Shown here piece by piece: positions 29,322-41,190 of a DNA stretch of 64,000 nt (its first letter is position 1; each line of letters begins with the position of its first letter). The stretch comes from Apostichopus japonicus (lineage: Eukaryota > Echinodermata > Holothuroidea > Aspidochirotida > Stichopodidae), in assembly GCF_037975245.1 (NCBI RefSeq), contig NC_092575.1, forward strand, positions 7,723,001 to 7,787,000, given 5' to 3'. Below the pieces are notes generated by a model that saw only the letters and a program-made list of their open reading frames with translations, did not search any database and was not told the DNA's origin. A program made the translations under genes and the position numbers.

Positions 29322-30046
29322 ACCCTGTCAGAGGGGTTATGACATTTTGCTATCAAATTTTGTCAGCTTAAAATTAAAGTGGATATTACTTGAAAAGTGC
29401 AGCTGCTATTTTGACTTTTTCAGAGACCATCTTACTCAGAATTTCATACACTTCTATATGAATGGGAACTTTGACCTGTCTGTTTACCTTTAAATTCCAA
29501 CATTGGTTATTCTTTATTAACAAGTTTGATAGTTTTAAGAAGCATATGAAGGTATGTTTTATTCATTACGTACTGCTATGTTAGTAATTAAAAGGTTTAA
29601 TTTAACCTTTAATGAATGATGCATTCTTTGTAAAGGAATTATTCAATAGCATATTATGAACTCAAAATTTAGACTACTTGACTAACTTTCTATTTTGATA
29701 TATTTTTCATTCATCTTTATTACTTTACATGGTACCAATTAGAGCGGGAGCCCAGAGGGTTTGGTTAGCTGGGAAGGTAACCAATTGCCTTGTACATCAC
29801 AATGTTCACAGTGCATTCCTGTATATGAAACCAGACGACTGGCAAACCGGCTGTGGTGGGTGTGGCTGGGAGAGCAATTTTAAAGTCACCTAATAGCTAA
29901 CCTAGATCAGCTTTCATGGTAACCACATCAAAGTAAGTACAATGTGTCAGGTACAGTATGGCCCCAAGAGCAACAAATGGCCATCGCCAGTAATTATTGG
30001 TGGTGGGGTACCCCTGCCAGTCATCAATAATTGACCCCTCACGGCT

Positions 30047-30900
30047 GACCTAGGTCAGCTCACGAGGTAACCAATTGAAACCTACTGGAAAATGATTGTT
30101 AGGACTTCAGATACAAGGGATGGGCATTGCCAGTGATTTTTATTGGTGGGGTACCCCTGCCAGTACACCCCCAAAATGCCCCTCCTCTCATTGACCTAGG
30201 TCAGCTCATGAAGTAACCAGTTGAAAACTACTGGAAAATGATTGGCAGGACTCTATATGTAAGGGATGGGCATTTCCAGTAATTTATATTGGTGGGGTAC
30301 CCCTGCCAGTAGACCCCCAAAATGCCCATCCCCTCATTGACCTAGGTCAGCTCATGAGCTAACCAGTTAAAAACTACTGGAAAATGATTGGCAGGACTAT
30401 ATATGTAAGGGATGGGCATTTCCAGTAATTTATATTAGTGGGGTACCCCTGCCAGTAGACCCCCAAAATGCCCATCCTCCTCATTGACCTAGGTGAGCTC
30501 ATGATGTAACCAGTTGAAACGTACTGGAAAATGATAGGTATCACTTCATATGTAAGGGATGGGCATTTCCAGTAATTTATATTGGTGGGGTACCCCTGCC
30601 AGTAGACCCCCAAAATGCCCATCCCCTCATTGACCTAGGTCAGCTCATGAGCTAACCAGTTAAAAACTACTGGAAAATGATTGGCAGGACTATATATGTA
30701 AGGGATGGGCATTTCCAGTAATTTATATTAGTGGGGTACCCCTGCCAGTAGACCCCCAAAATGCCCATCCCCCTCATTGACCTAGGTGAGCTCATGATGT
30801 AACCAGTTGAAAACTACTGGAAAATGATAGGTAGGACTCCAGATTTAAGGAGAGTCATTTCCAGTAATTTCCACTGGTGGGGTACCCCTGTCCATTGTCC
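30047..30900. repeat. 146-bp tandem repeats in the left fold-back arm (about six units)
   Basis: GACCTAGG recurs at 30047, 30193, 30339, 30486, 30632 and 30779, a period of 146-147 bp. Each unit carries TGACCTAGGTCA (or a one-base variant), CTACTGGAAAATGAT, GGATGGGCATTTCCAG and the palindrome GGGGTACCCC. An 82-codon open frame on the minus strand (30374-30622) is only this repeat read through, seen from its repeated MGILGVYWQGYPTN. Confidence 0.93.
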
Positions 30901-31539
30901 CAATTGTCAATTGTACTAAAAACTGAACAAATTAAAGTTTACCTCTAATAATAGGTCTTCATATAAAGTTATTACACATACTGACATAGGGGAGGGTTAT
31001 AAAAAGTCATAACTTCTTTCTTTCATGGCATGTAATTTTATATTCACAGTGGTTATCGAGAGGTCAAAGTCAATGATCAGAGTTTATATATAGTCCTCTC
31101 AAAGAAACCAAGTTTCAGGTCATAGGTCGTAGATTATTGTTTTATGGTTTTTCACAAAAAATGTCCCCATGCTAAAAGAAATTGGAATGGCAACAAAAAT
31201 CACAAACAGTGAATCATTCACCAGATTAAGATATTTTTCCTTGACCCCTGGAAACAGGCTGGTGACACTGGCATGGACCACGTGTTTCAATCAGACAATC
31301 ACCTTGGCATTAGTAAAGCTACGGTAACTTGAACGGACCACTTCAGAACAGCTGAATGAAATGAACGTAGACTGTCAAGAACATACTTCCTGAATAACCA
31401 CACAGGTTGTATTCAGTCATTTGAGGCCACCTATGAGTGGTTACACTGTATCTGGGGTGTTTCGGGGAGTCTTGGGGTGTGAGCTATAATATAATGTGAG
31501 ACAGTGGTTGGAGATGTTGGGACAATGGACAGGGGTACC

Positions 31540-32280
31540 CCACCAGTGGAAATTACTGGAAATGACTCTCCTTAAATCTGGAGTACTACCTATCATTTTC
31601 CAGTAGTTTTCAATTGGTTACACCATAAGCTCACCTAGGTTAATAAGGGGGGGGGGGCGGACTCTGGCAGTGGTGGCCCACCAATATAAATTACTGGAAA
31701 TGCCCATCCCTTACATATAGAGTCCTGCCAATCATTTTCCAGTAGTTTTTAACTGGTTACTTCATGAGCTGACCTAGGTCAATGACAGGAGGGGCATTTT
31801 GGGGGTCTACTGGCAGGGGTACCCCACTAATATAAATTATTGGAAATGCCCATCCCTTACATATAGAGTCCTGCCAAACATTTTCCAGTAGGTTTCAACT
31901 GGTTACTTCATGAGCTCACCTAGGTCAATGAGGGGATGGGCATTTTGGGGGTCTACTGGCAGGGGTACCCCACTAATATAAATTACTGGAAATGCCCATT
32001 CCTTACACATAGAGTCCTGCCAATCATTTTCCAGTACTTTTCAACTGGTAACTTCATGAGCTGACCTAGGTCAATGAGGGGAGGGGCATTTTGGGGGTCT
32101 ACTGGCAGGGGTACCCCACCAGTAAAAATCACTGGCAATGCCCATCCCTTGTATCTGAAATCCTAACCATCATTTTCCAGTAGGTTTCAATTGGTTACCT
32201 CGTGAGCTGACCTAGGTCAGCCGTGAGGGGTCAATTATTGATGACTGGCAGGGGTACCCCACCACCAATAATTACTGGCG
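31540..32280. repeat. Inverted 146-bp tandem repeats in the right fold-back arm
   Basis: The same unit appears in opposite orientation, with CCTAGGT palindromes near 31635, 31770, 31917, 32062 and 32208. About five units are present, one fewer than the left arm. Confidence 0.9.
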
Positions 32281-33499
32281 ATGGCCATTTGTTGCTCTTG
32301 GGGCCATACTGTACCTGACATATTGTACTTACTTTGATGTGGTTACCATGAAAGCTGATCTAGGTTAGCTATTAGGTGACTTTAAAATTGCTCTCCCAGC
32401 CACAACCACCACAGCCGGTTTGCCAGTCGTCTGGTTTCATATACAGGAATGCACTGTGAACATTGTGATGTACAAGGCAATTGGTTACCTTCCCAGCTAA
32501 CCAAACCCTCTGGGCTCCCGGTCTAAATATGCATCTGATTAAAAATTGGACACTCTTAGACTGTTTTCAGACGCCACCACTATTTTGAACTTTGAAACTC
32601 TGTTATGAGTACCCTATAACATGAAATTCTTTTAGGTGGGTATTGTTTTCAAAAAGCAAATTGAATTGTTGTGATCCAATTCCCATAGTTAAAATATTTA
32701 GATATTTTTTTTTATTAAAATATATTTACTAGTGCCTTAATATGAATTAATAATACGTGGTATGTACTGAGTTAATTTCCTTTCAAATGTTTGCATAAAT
32801 TACTATTCTAAACCTAAAAGTGTTGCCACCCAGAGGGTTGACGGGTTTAGATGTACATAGGATGGAGCGTTTAATTACTATCTGTCAGGAATTAACCATT
32901 TTGCTGTAAAATATCGGTTCACCAGTCATAGACAGTAGTATCCCAGTGTGATTGTTGTTCTTCATACATTTTTCACAGATTTATAAAGACGCCAAAACGA
33001 GTTCGAAAATGATAAATGTTTGCATATTGCAAATTGAAATTGTAAGATTGAGTTATTTGCAAAAACATTTTTGAGGTATTGCCAGCACACTCTGGTACAT
33101 GTTTCATAGACGTAACTAGAATTATTTTTTAATTATAAGAAAATCACATTTGTATGAGAGGAATATACAAGTGGGGTGAGTGAATCATTCACTGCCCATT
33201 TTTGTGCCTTTGTATGTTTGTAATTTTGCTTCATTCTGTGTTTGTATATGAAACTTGGTATCATTTTCACTATTTAATATATATTTAGTACCATAAATTG
33301 TTGTCTTTGTCCTTTTTTATATTTGTTAACAGTGTCTAAATCTAGTAAATCGTCTTATCATCAGCGTAGTAGCCCATTCCATTGTCTTGATCTTTGGATG
33401 CATCCTTGTTTAGCAATATTTCTGTGAATAGATAGGGCCTTTCCATTGAGTCTCAAACTCATTCTATCAATCCCGTCCCTCAAAATCAGCTGTAAAATA

Positions 33500-33734
33500 T
33501 CATTAACTCTTTAAAGAGTGAAATTCACTCTTTTAAAAGAGTGATTCTCAATCTTTCTAGAGTGAAAAAGCCCACTCTTTCAGAGTGAAAAGCTCACTCT
33601 TTGAAGGAGTGAACATTCTCACTCTTTTGAAAGAGTGAATTTCACTCTTCATGGAGTGATCACTCACTACACTCTCAGAAAGAGTGAGAATTCACTCCAA
33701 ACGAGTGAAAATTCACTCTTTTGTTTTTAGAGTG
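33500..33734. repeat. Right terminal region rich in TTCACTC/GAGTGAA motifs
   Basis: More than fifteen copies of the motif in both orientations occupy about 230 bp, many as close facing pairs. This end is denser than the left end. The last 32 bp form the terminal inverted repeat. Confidence 0.85.
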
Positions 33735-35685
33735 TACATTTAAACTATACCACACAGCTTTGTCTGTCCAACGGTAAGTAAGCGCAACTATAGCCTATCT
33801 ATGACGCAAGCAAAGTATCAATGTGCTTTGGTATAACGCTTTCATGCACGAATGTCCTATGTATACACACATGTGTACCGTTCGTTTATATCTATACAAT
33901 TAAACTATACCACACTGCTTTGTCTGTCCAACGGTAAGTAAGCGCAACTAGCCTATCGATGACTCAACCAGAGTATGTATGCGCTTTGGTATAACGCTTT
34001 CATGCACGAATGTATGTATACACTGTGTACCGTGCGTTTATATCTACACATTTAAACTATAACTTACAGCTTTGTCTGTCCAACGGTAAGTAAGCGCAAC
34101 TAGCCTATCTATGACGCAAGCAAAGTATCAATGCGCTTTGGTATAACGCTTTCATGCACGAATGTCCTATGTATACACACATGTGTAACGTGCGTTTATA
34201 TCTATACAATTAAACTATACCATACTGCTTTGTCTGTCCAACGTTAAGTAAGCGCAACTAGCCTATCTATGACGCAAGAAAAGTATCAATGCGCTTTGGT
34301 ATAACACTTTCATGCACGAATGTATGTAGACACACATGTGTACCGTGCGTTTATATCTATACATTTAAACTATAACTTACAGCTTTGTCTGTCCAACGGT
34401 AAGTAAGCGCAACTAGCCTATCTATGACGCAAGCAAAGTATCAATGCGCTTTGGTATAACGCTTTCAAGCACGAATGTCCTATTTATACACACGTGTACC
34501 GTGCGTTTATATCTATACATTTAAACTATACCACACAGCTTTAACTGTCCAACGGTAAGTAAGCGCAACTAGCCTATCTATGACGCAAGAAAAGTATCAA
34601 TGCGCTTTGGTATAACGCTTTAATGCACGAATGTCCTATGTATACACACATGTGTACCGTGCGTTTATATCTATACATTTAAACTATAACTTACAGCTTT
34701 GTCTGTCCAACGGTAAGTAAGCGCAACTAGCCTAACTATGACGCAAGCAAAGTATCAATGCGCTTTGGTATAACGCTTTCAAGCACGAATGTCCTATGTA
34801 TACACACATGTGTACCGTGCGTTTATATCTATACATTTAAACTATACCACACAGCTTTGTCTGTCCAACGGTAAGTAAGCGCACCTAGCCTATCTATGAC
34901 GCAAGCAAAGTATCAATGCGCTTTGATATAACGCTTTCATGCACGAATGTATGTATACACACATGTGTACCGTGCGTTTATATCTATACATTTAAACTAT
35001 AACTTAAAGCTTTGTCTGTCCAACGGTAAGTTAGCGCAACTAGCCTAACTATGACGCAAGCAAAGTATCAATGCGCTTTGGTATAACGCTTTCAAGCACG
35101 AATGTCCTATGTATACACTGTGTACTGTGCGTTTATATCTATACATTTAAACTATACAACACAGCTTTGTCTGTCCAACGGTAAGTAAGCGCAACTAGCC
35201 TATCTATGACGTAAGCAAAGTATCAATGCGCTTTGGTATAACGCTTTCAAGCACGTATGTCCTATGTATACACTGTGTACCGTGCGTTTATATCTATACA
35301 TTTAAACTACACCACACAGCTTTGTCTGTCCAACGGTAAGTAAGCGCAACTAGCCTATCTATGACGCAACCAAAGTATGTATGCGCTTTGGTATAACGCT
35401 TTAATGCACGGATGTATGTATATACTGTGTGCCGTGTATTTATATCTATATATTTAAACTATAACATACAGCTTTGTCTGTCTAGCCAAAAGTAAGCACG
35501 ACAACCCTATAGCTATGACTGAACCAAAGTATCTATGCGCTTTTGGTTAACGCTTTTATACACGGATCGGTATGTATACACTGTGTACCATGTATTTATA
35601 TCTATGCATTTAAACTATAACATGCAGCTTTGTCTATCCAGCGAAAATTAAGCGCGACAACCCTAGCTATAGGACGCAACCAAAT
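33735..35685. repeat. Satellite array, right block and decaying edge
   Basis: The array resumes in the middle of the monomer broken at 26768; the order of variants (CTATAGCC, then ATGTGCTTTGG, then CCGTTCG) is the same as at 19930-20050. About 12-13 monomers follow. From about 35350 they diverge: AACCAAAGTATGTATGCG, CACGGATGTATG, AGTAAGCACGACAACCC, until homology is lost near 35685. Confidence 0.95.
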
Positions 35686-37500
35686 GAGCCTCACGGACGT
35701 ACCTCAAGTAAGAGTAAATTAATGTCAATATGCTTAATGTCTTTTCGTCGTTATATATACATCCATTGAATGTTTGATACGTGTTACCGGAAGCCGATTA
35801 AAGCGCTAAACGTTCACTGTTGAAGTCTCGACTGCTCATATAGTGTAAACATCTTGTCGTACAGGTTTGAGAAGTATGAACGTAAATGGACCACTTGAAT
35901 GGCATTAATCTCTGTTGTTATAAACTTTTTATCAAATAAGGCAGATGCGGTTCGTCATTGAGTATCGATAAAGTCCATTAGTCAGTTACGTGTTCGACAT
36001 AACGGGGACTACTTGGTATTCCAAAAATGGCAGTTATCTTCATCTGTTCATTGTTCATCAGAGTGCAGTTCATTGACTTAAAATGAAACAAATAGAATAA
36101 AGAACAAGGAATCGGAAAACATTCTTCCGAGATCAAACTATAGTTTTATCCTGAATCGTGTACAACTAACAGATCGACCAAAGGGTTGAAAACATCCCCC
36201 AAGATCATGTGTAGTATCTGTTCCCTTTCGATGGGAATGGTGATACACACCTGACGATGATCACACAGTCACAGTCTCGATGCAAGGGGACTGGGGTTGA
36301 GAGCGGATCAGACGGTCGGTGGTTTGATTTTCGTGCCCATGCAGGTTCTTTCCTGGGTGACTTTTCTTAAAATTATCCCCGGTATTTCAATCATGGGAGA
36401 ATGATCGACAGATAGATTTTGCTGACACTTTATAACTTAATAAAAATTAAATAATGAATAAGGCAGAATTTTGGTTTTGATATGTTATAATACCAAAAAA
36501 TAACAGACAACTTTGAGTCCAATAATATTCCTGTAGCTATTCCAGTATTTTGCAAGATATGTTTCGTTAAAGACACTTATTTCTGGAATATTCGTTTAGG
36601 CTAACTTGATGGTGACGTCGGCTCCTCATTGCAGTTCTTATAGTTAATGTTAATCCGTTGGTTTTGAGGTCAACCAGAATACGTTCGTTAAACTTCATTT
36701 AAGCAACAGAGCACCCTTGAATGGCATTCAACACCATTTGTCCTTCATAAATTTGTAATAATTATAAACATGTCATTTTAGACCATATGATCTGAATTTT
36801 TCCCAATGAGTTTTGTAGTGCAACTGAGGAACTAGTCCAATGGGCTGTGTACTAAACTAAAAGGTCCAGTCACTTTAACTAGTGAACCTCAACTGTTTAA
36901 AGGGTCATTCCAAAAACAAACAACAAATAAGTAATTGTGTTATAGGAATACAACCCTAGCTAGACCGAGAGCAGTGGTTTTTAACGGTCCACGGCATATC
37001 AAAGTTAATTTTGTTCCTGAAGTTATCAAAACACAATACGGTGTATTTTTTCGGTGAATCTCAAACAAAGTTCTTAGGAACCACTGTTTCCAAAACTACC
37101 TACTATCCGGTATGAGAATTTGCTACAACACTGTGGCTTAGAATGGGACCATATTGACACTTTCGTTTTCTTGCAAAAGTGATATAGATTGAATTCTATG
37201 TATATTAATATATTATCTCATGGTCTTGCTGGCTTGTATGTCTCTGGCATTGCAACGAATATAATGCTTGTTTTGGTGTAGGTAGTATAAATCTTTGCCA
37301 ACACATTTATGTCAAACAATGAGTTTAATTAAGTTCCTGCAAACTCTTGTGAACTGCATGACTGTTTTGCTTGGCTTACCACAAAGAACCATTACAATAA
37401 AATTCATTCCACCTTCAGGGTGACAAGAAAACCAAACCTTTTAAGGAATTCGATGGCGCTAGTTTGAAACAGGGTGTTTTTTAATATAAAATAATTATAT
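35686..37500. other. Non-coding stretch, nothing firmly identified
   Basis: No long open frame, RNA gene or clear repeat was recognised. A short interval near 36260-36370 has GGTTTGATTTTCG preceded by GATCAGACGGTCGG, loosely like the B-box side of a tRNA-derived SINE, but this is too weak to call. Confidence 0.5.
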
Positions 37501-37501
37501 G

Positions 37502-37865
37502 GCTTTTAAAGGCATCCGTAGATTCCCTTTTAGGAGAATAGCGCATCATCAGGCCACGTATTCAGTGGACGGTGGCTGCAAGCATGCCGGTCGCAGAGAG
37601 TGTCCCCACCTCTGGCCAAAGGCAAGGATTCACGCACGCCGCCTAGTACGCTTCTGGTCGATTTGACCGACCCTCTGCGCATCCTCCCGGGTTCTTTTGC
37701 GACAACAAGGGAGACATGGCACGGGATCCTAGGCCACAAAAAGCACCATGCCACAGCCAGAGGTATTATCGCCTCAGGCCTGTCTTGAACCCTAGCCACG
37801 ATTTACACGACCGACGAGGAATGAGTCTTTCGTCACCCTCTTAACAGCATCGGCCACCACATCAG
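37502..37865. other. GC-rich island of unknown origin
   Basis: This roughly 360-bp stretch is clearly richer in G and C than the AT-rich surroundings and has short open frames on both strands (37530-37799 minus, 37600-37788 plus), as GC-rich sequence tends to. Neither product is recognised. The composition shift suggests an inserted fragment or old coding sequence; a retroelement piece is possible but unproven. Confidence 0.5.
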
Positions 37866-37952
37866 CTAGTAAATTATATGGTTGAATTAATACATAAAGA
37901 CTTCAGTGTCGACTACTGAAAGAGAAAAAGAAATTTTAAACGTGTATAACCA

Positions 37953-38022
37953 ACCATTGATGGAGTCGAACTCAGTTTTATCAGGTTACCAGTCCACTGC
38001 TCTACCCTCTGAGCCATTTGAC
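37953..38022 (-). pseudogene. tRNA-like sequence (tRNA pseudogene or SINE head)
   Basis: On the minus strand the sequence has an A-box-like TGGCTCAGAGGGTAGAGC and a B-box-like GAGTTCGACTCC at tRNA-like spacing. The middle could form an anticodon loop CTGGTAA (GGT, threonine type), but the anticodon and acceptor stems do not pair well, so a functional tRNA is unlikely. A tRNA-derived SINE head is the main alternative. No SINE body or tail was recognised beside it. Confidence 0.55.
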
Positions 38023-38520
38023 AAGTTAACTTTTAACGAGCTTTAATTGGTATTATTGGTTGGATACAATCTATTGGTAACAGTGCATGACACTGCCTTC
38101 AACGAAATCTCTATCCATCCTGTTTTACTCTCATAAGAACAACGGATCTGAATATCTTTATTAACAAGAAGCTCACGCTTGTCTTTGTTTACATTGCAGC
38201 AAGCAGTAAGAATATCGTTTCCTTCCAAGACGTAAATATAAAATAGGCTTATGCCCCGATACTATCGATGACTTCGAAGCAAGCAGTAAAAGAAAAACGG
38301 ATTCCGTGAAATCTTCTTATTCACAAAAGGTTGCTTAAAGTGGCCATGACACGAAAATTTCAAAGTCCTATATTTTTGGGATCCATCAAAGAATGTTCTC
38401 TAGAACATGTATCAACCAATCTGCCAGTTTAAAACTTGATTTTTCAAGTCGAAAATTGAGAATGAATTTACCCTTTTCGGCGTTTGAAACTTTGTTTACT
38501 CAAAAATTTTCCGATTCGCA

Positions 38521-38538
38521 TGACGTCATGTGACGTCA
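38521..38538. promoter_or_regulatory. Two CRE-like palindromes upstream of the P2X7-like fragment
   Basis: TGACGTCA occurs at 38521-38528 and again at 38531-38538, about 145 bp before the first ATG of the plus-strand fragment. This is the full palindromic site bound by CREB/ATF proteins in animals. A single TGACGTCA also lies at 41358-41365, upstream of the opposed THAP fragment. A promoter role is inferred. Confidence 0.5.
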
Positions 38539-38681
38539 CGTTTTGAACACATTTGTTTTCACTGCTACGATCCTCCGAACATACCATTCACGTACACAGT
38601 AGACAAGTACACATACCACTAGTAGTTACTAAACAAAACACCGATCACAAGTGAGATATCAAATCAAAATTTCCTGTGAAA

Positions 38682-39640
38682 TGGCGGATCCAGAACCAAT
38701 TGCGGCAACCGAAGTTCAAAGTGATAATGGTTCTTCACTAGGCAGTGAAATTGGGCTATAATTTGAGTGCCCTTTCTCATATTCGAAGCAGAGAGTGAAG
38801 GCGATGATTATTCCAATATTGAACCGAACGTTGAGGGTGGAGCGGAGGTGTTAGAACCGTATCAGTTCGAGCCTGTTAAACGAGCCGAAATTGAAGCTCC
38901 ACACATATCGAAGAAGAAATCCGTTCGAAACCATTGCAAGGAACATACAACGTGGTAAGAATTTATTAACGAAGCATTTAAAAACAAAATCCAGTCCATT
39001 TTGTGCATGTGTTGTTGGAATTCGCGGAACACCCTAAACCGTATTGTGCGTTGTGTTACGGTAACTTACAACCCATATGTAGAGTGTGTAGTACTAGTAG
39101 GGTTGGTTGCATACTGAAAGTTTGGCTCGGGGATGTAAGTTGCATTATGCAGCCATGCTAGGTAGGCATATGTGTTATTCCATACTCATTATTACTTGGC
39201 TAGTACTTTGGCCTGGAGTTTTGCAAATCAATTTTCTGAAACAAAAGAATGTTTCATGATACGTGATGTGTAAAATCACAACAAATGTAACCATAACTGT
39301 ACATTGTATGCCTGCTTGTTATTGTGGACATCATGGCCAACATTAATACATTTTGAACTTTCATAAATTTTTTCCCAGGCAGTACAGATACATAGCCTAC
39401 GGTCAACAGGTTCAATGATACTTGGGGTTCCTAGCAAGACACGTCAGGGTTGTGCTACCATCATGTGCAGTCCAAAGGATCAGAAGTGATTTTCCAGCCA
39501 ATGGTCATTACACTGGATTCAAGTTGCCAGGAGAAAACTCATTGTATAGGAAGCCTTGGTTGAGAAATTCCTCCAGAAACACCTTTTCTAAACTACGATT
39601 GTGTTGGATTATCAATCCGTCAGGGTTCCCTCAGTGTTGA
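38682..39640 (+). pseudogene. Broken gene resembling the P2X7 C-terminal (ballast) domain family
   Basis: An ATG at 38682 opens a short acidic N-terminus that stops at the TAA at 38760; the adjacent frame continues with acidic residues and EPYQFEPV near 38850-38880, a motif I associate with invertebrate P2X7-like domain proteins. A donor-like GGTAAGAAT follows near 38950 and an acceptor TTTCCCAG ends at 39378. The next exon reads YIAYGQQVQ, a stop (TGA at 39416, probably from Trp), then YLGFLARHVRVVLPSCAV, QRIRSDFP and HYTGFK, close to the family's usual ending. The zinc-binding cysteine cluster expected between these parts is not visible, so that exon is lost or decayed. The family is recognised from memory of its motifs; the ion-channel part of P2X7 is absent. 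It is non-functional as it stands. Confidence 0.6.
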
Positions 39641-40944
39641 TATATTGAAATTCAAGACTTTTAATTCAGGATGAAAAGGTTATTTTCCAGACCCAACATC
39701 AACAATGAAAGAAAAGGCATGTTTTGAAGCATTTGGACACAAGTATTGGCGTGACCGTGATGTCATATAATATGTGCATAAGGGAACGGGCATTGACCTT
39801 TTTAAGGGGCATTTACCTCCCAGACGTTTGATTCGTACCTTTAATCTGGAAGCCAAAATATCCATATCACCAATGATATTTGACAGAAAAGTCATAATAA
39901 AGACCAATGGAGGCAGCAGAACTCTTGAATGTTTAGACTTTGTTTCTTCAGCAGCAGTTGGTTTGTTTTGTAGTCTTTCTTCAAAAACTCAGCAGTACAC
40001 CCTGTTAATGGTCTTCGATTGTTTTAATGCGTGTGATGCTGTGTTTCACATTGCCCATCAGTGTTGTATGTGTCGTCGTGCTTGTGTAACATTTTTGCAT
40101 GTGAGTTACTTCGTGCAGTGTTTCTTGGTTTAAATATCCCTTTATTGTATTTGCTTCTGGATTATTCTAATTAATTTGTCACAACAACGATTGATAGCGA
40201 TGGACATGCAACTGCTTTGTAGGCTTAAAGCCAAAAAATTCATGTAAGTTGTTTTCTTTTAACCTCCTTTGATGTCACAAATTACATTAGTGTAATTTAA
40301 GAATGATAATGTTTATGGAAAGTACAGTTTTACTTTTTTGTCATATAATACAATGATTGTTGTTAATGTTAGTTCAGATTGTCCAGAATGACTGTCTAGA
40401 ACTGATATTGAATAAATTTTGTTCAATGATTTAACACTTGAACTATGTTGTGTGAATTTTTGGCTCTGTGACTTTAAAATAAATCGCTTTGAGATTTAAT
40501 TAAACACCCTTTGGAATAAAATCTTTTTACCTACCTAGTATTTTGACCCATCCCCATTACCCCCACTCCCTCCACAACATTAAAAATGGTTTTCCTGGAA
40601 TAGGAATAAGAAATTATTGCTATAACTAACTGATCCAGCATATTCCAGAAATAAATTGGGGCACTGAGATTTGTTCACAAGAAGATGTAACCCATCGCTT
40701 CTGAAGCTAACCTCATAGCTTATTAGTATACAACAGAGCAATGAAGGGGGTGTTAATTTAGATGATACAGTAAAATCTCTTCGTCTATTGCGACTTCACT
40801 GTAGTAACGCTAATACTACAGTACTACTAGTTCTCGGCGCGCTACCTCCTAAGGATCGCCACTTTCCCCATTGGAGGTTTCCTGTTCCCCGATCTGGTCT
40901 TCAGAGTAGTTTTTTGTGGATTACTTGACAGAAGAATGACTCTT

Positions 40945-41190
40945 TTATGTCGAAACGTTAAAGTCCATTTGTTTTATTTCATAACAAAAAGGAGGGATCG
41001 CAGTATGCTTCCGTGAAGTGTTCGCTTCATTCGGAGCTGCATACTGGCTAGGCCCAGTGAAATCGGCGCTGGTGTTGTGCACTAACTTGGTCATAATCGC
41101 CGTGTTTTTTTCGTCCTTCAGCCATGGATGAAGGCTAATTGCATGGGTAATGATATTTATGCAGCCCCCAACAACACAACGGACCGGCAT
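40945..41190 (-). pseudogene. Broken THAP zinc-finger domain (transposase N-terminus)
   Basis: The minus-strand product begins MPVRCVVGGCINI, followed by ISLHPWLKDE and SADFTGPSQYA, matching the start of THAP domains (Met-Pro, Cys-x4-Cys, then a Phe/Trp-Pro-like segment and an Asp-Phe near the helix). The second half of the C2CH zinc site, a Cys-Ser-x-His-Phe pattern, is found just downstream but in another frame and after an in-frame TGA (SEHFTEAYCDPS). One frameshift and one stop therefore break it. THAP domains bind DNA at the ends of P and Kolobok elements. Its place near the right end, reading inward, fits the N-terminus of a lost transposase. Confidence 0.75.

Larger units (their letters stand above)
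29741..32524. mobile_element. 2.8-kb fold-back element nested in the large transposon
   Basis: The left arm begins with GGGAGCCCAGAGGGTTTGG near 29745 and the right arm ends with its reverse complement at about 32520. The arms (29741-30903 and 31517-32524) are inverted copies over about 1 kb and flank a 613-bp unique spacer. Each arm contains several 146-bp direct repeats, so the arms also differ in copy number. The spacer 30904-31516 shows no coding sense. No convincing target duplication was seen. Fold-back elements with internally repeated arms are a known structural class; the family here is unidentified. Confidence 0.88.
26769..33734. mobile_element. 6966-bp TIR DNA transposon inserted in the satellite (TA target duplication)
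   Basis: The left end CACTCTAATAACAAAAGAGT and the inverted right end CACTCTAAAAACAAAAGAGT match for about 30 of 32 bases. The satellite reads TCTATA up to the left end and resumes TACATTTAAAC at 33735, so TA is duplicated and the interrupted monomer is otherwise complete. TA duplication and a CACT start are known for the IS630/Tc1/mariner group, but the length and the motif-rich ends are unusual and I see no transposase, so the superfamily is uncertain. The interior holds a 2.8-kb fold-back, a 418-bp-lag duplication and two hairpins, which suggests a non-autonomous composite. The intervals 28600-29200 and 32530-33480 show nothing recognisable. Confidence 0.88.

Noticed and set aside
30374-30622. 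82-codon minus-strand frame with an internal protein repeat
   Set aside because: It is the 146-bp DNA tandem repeat translated; the other unit copies are not kept open.
36260-36370. tRNA-derived SINE
   Set aside because: Only a loose B-box-like word; no convincing A box, body or tail.
37530-37799. 89-codon minus-strand and 62-codon plus-strand frames in the GC-rich patch
   Set aside because: GC-rich sequence opens frames by chance; no recognisable product, so only the patch is reported.
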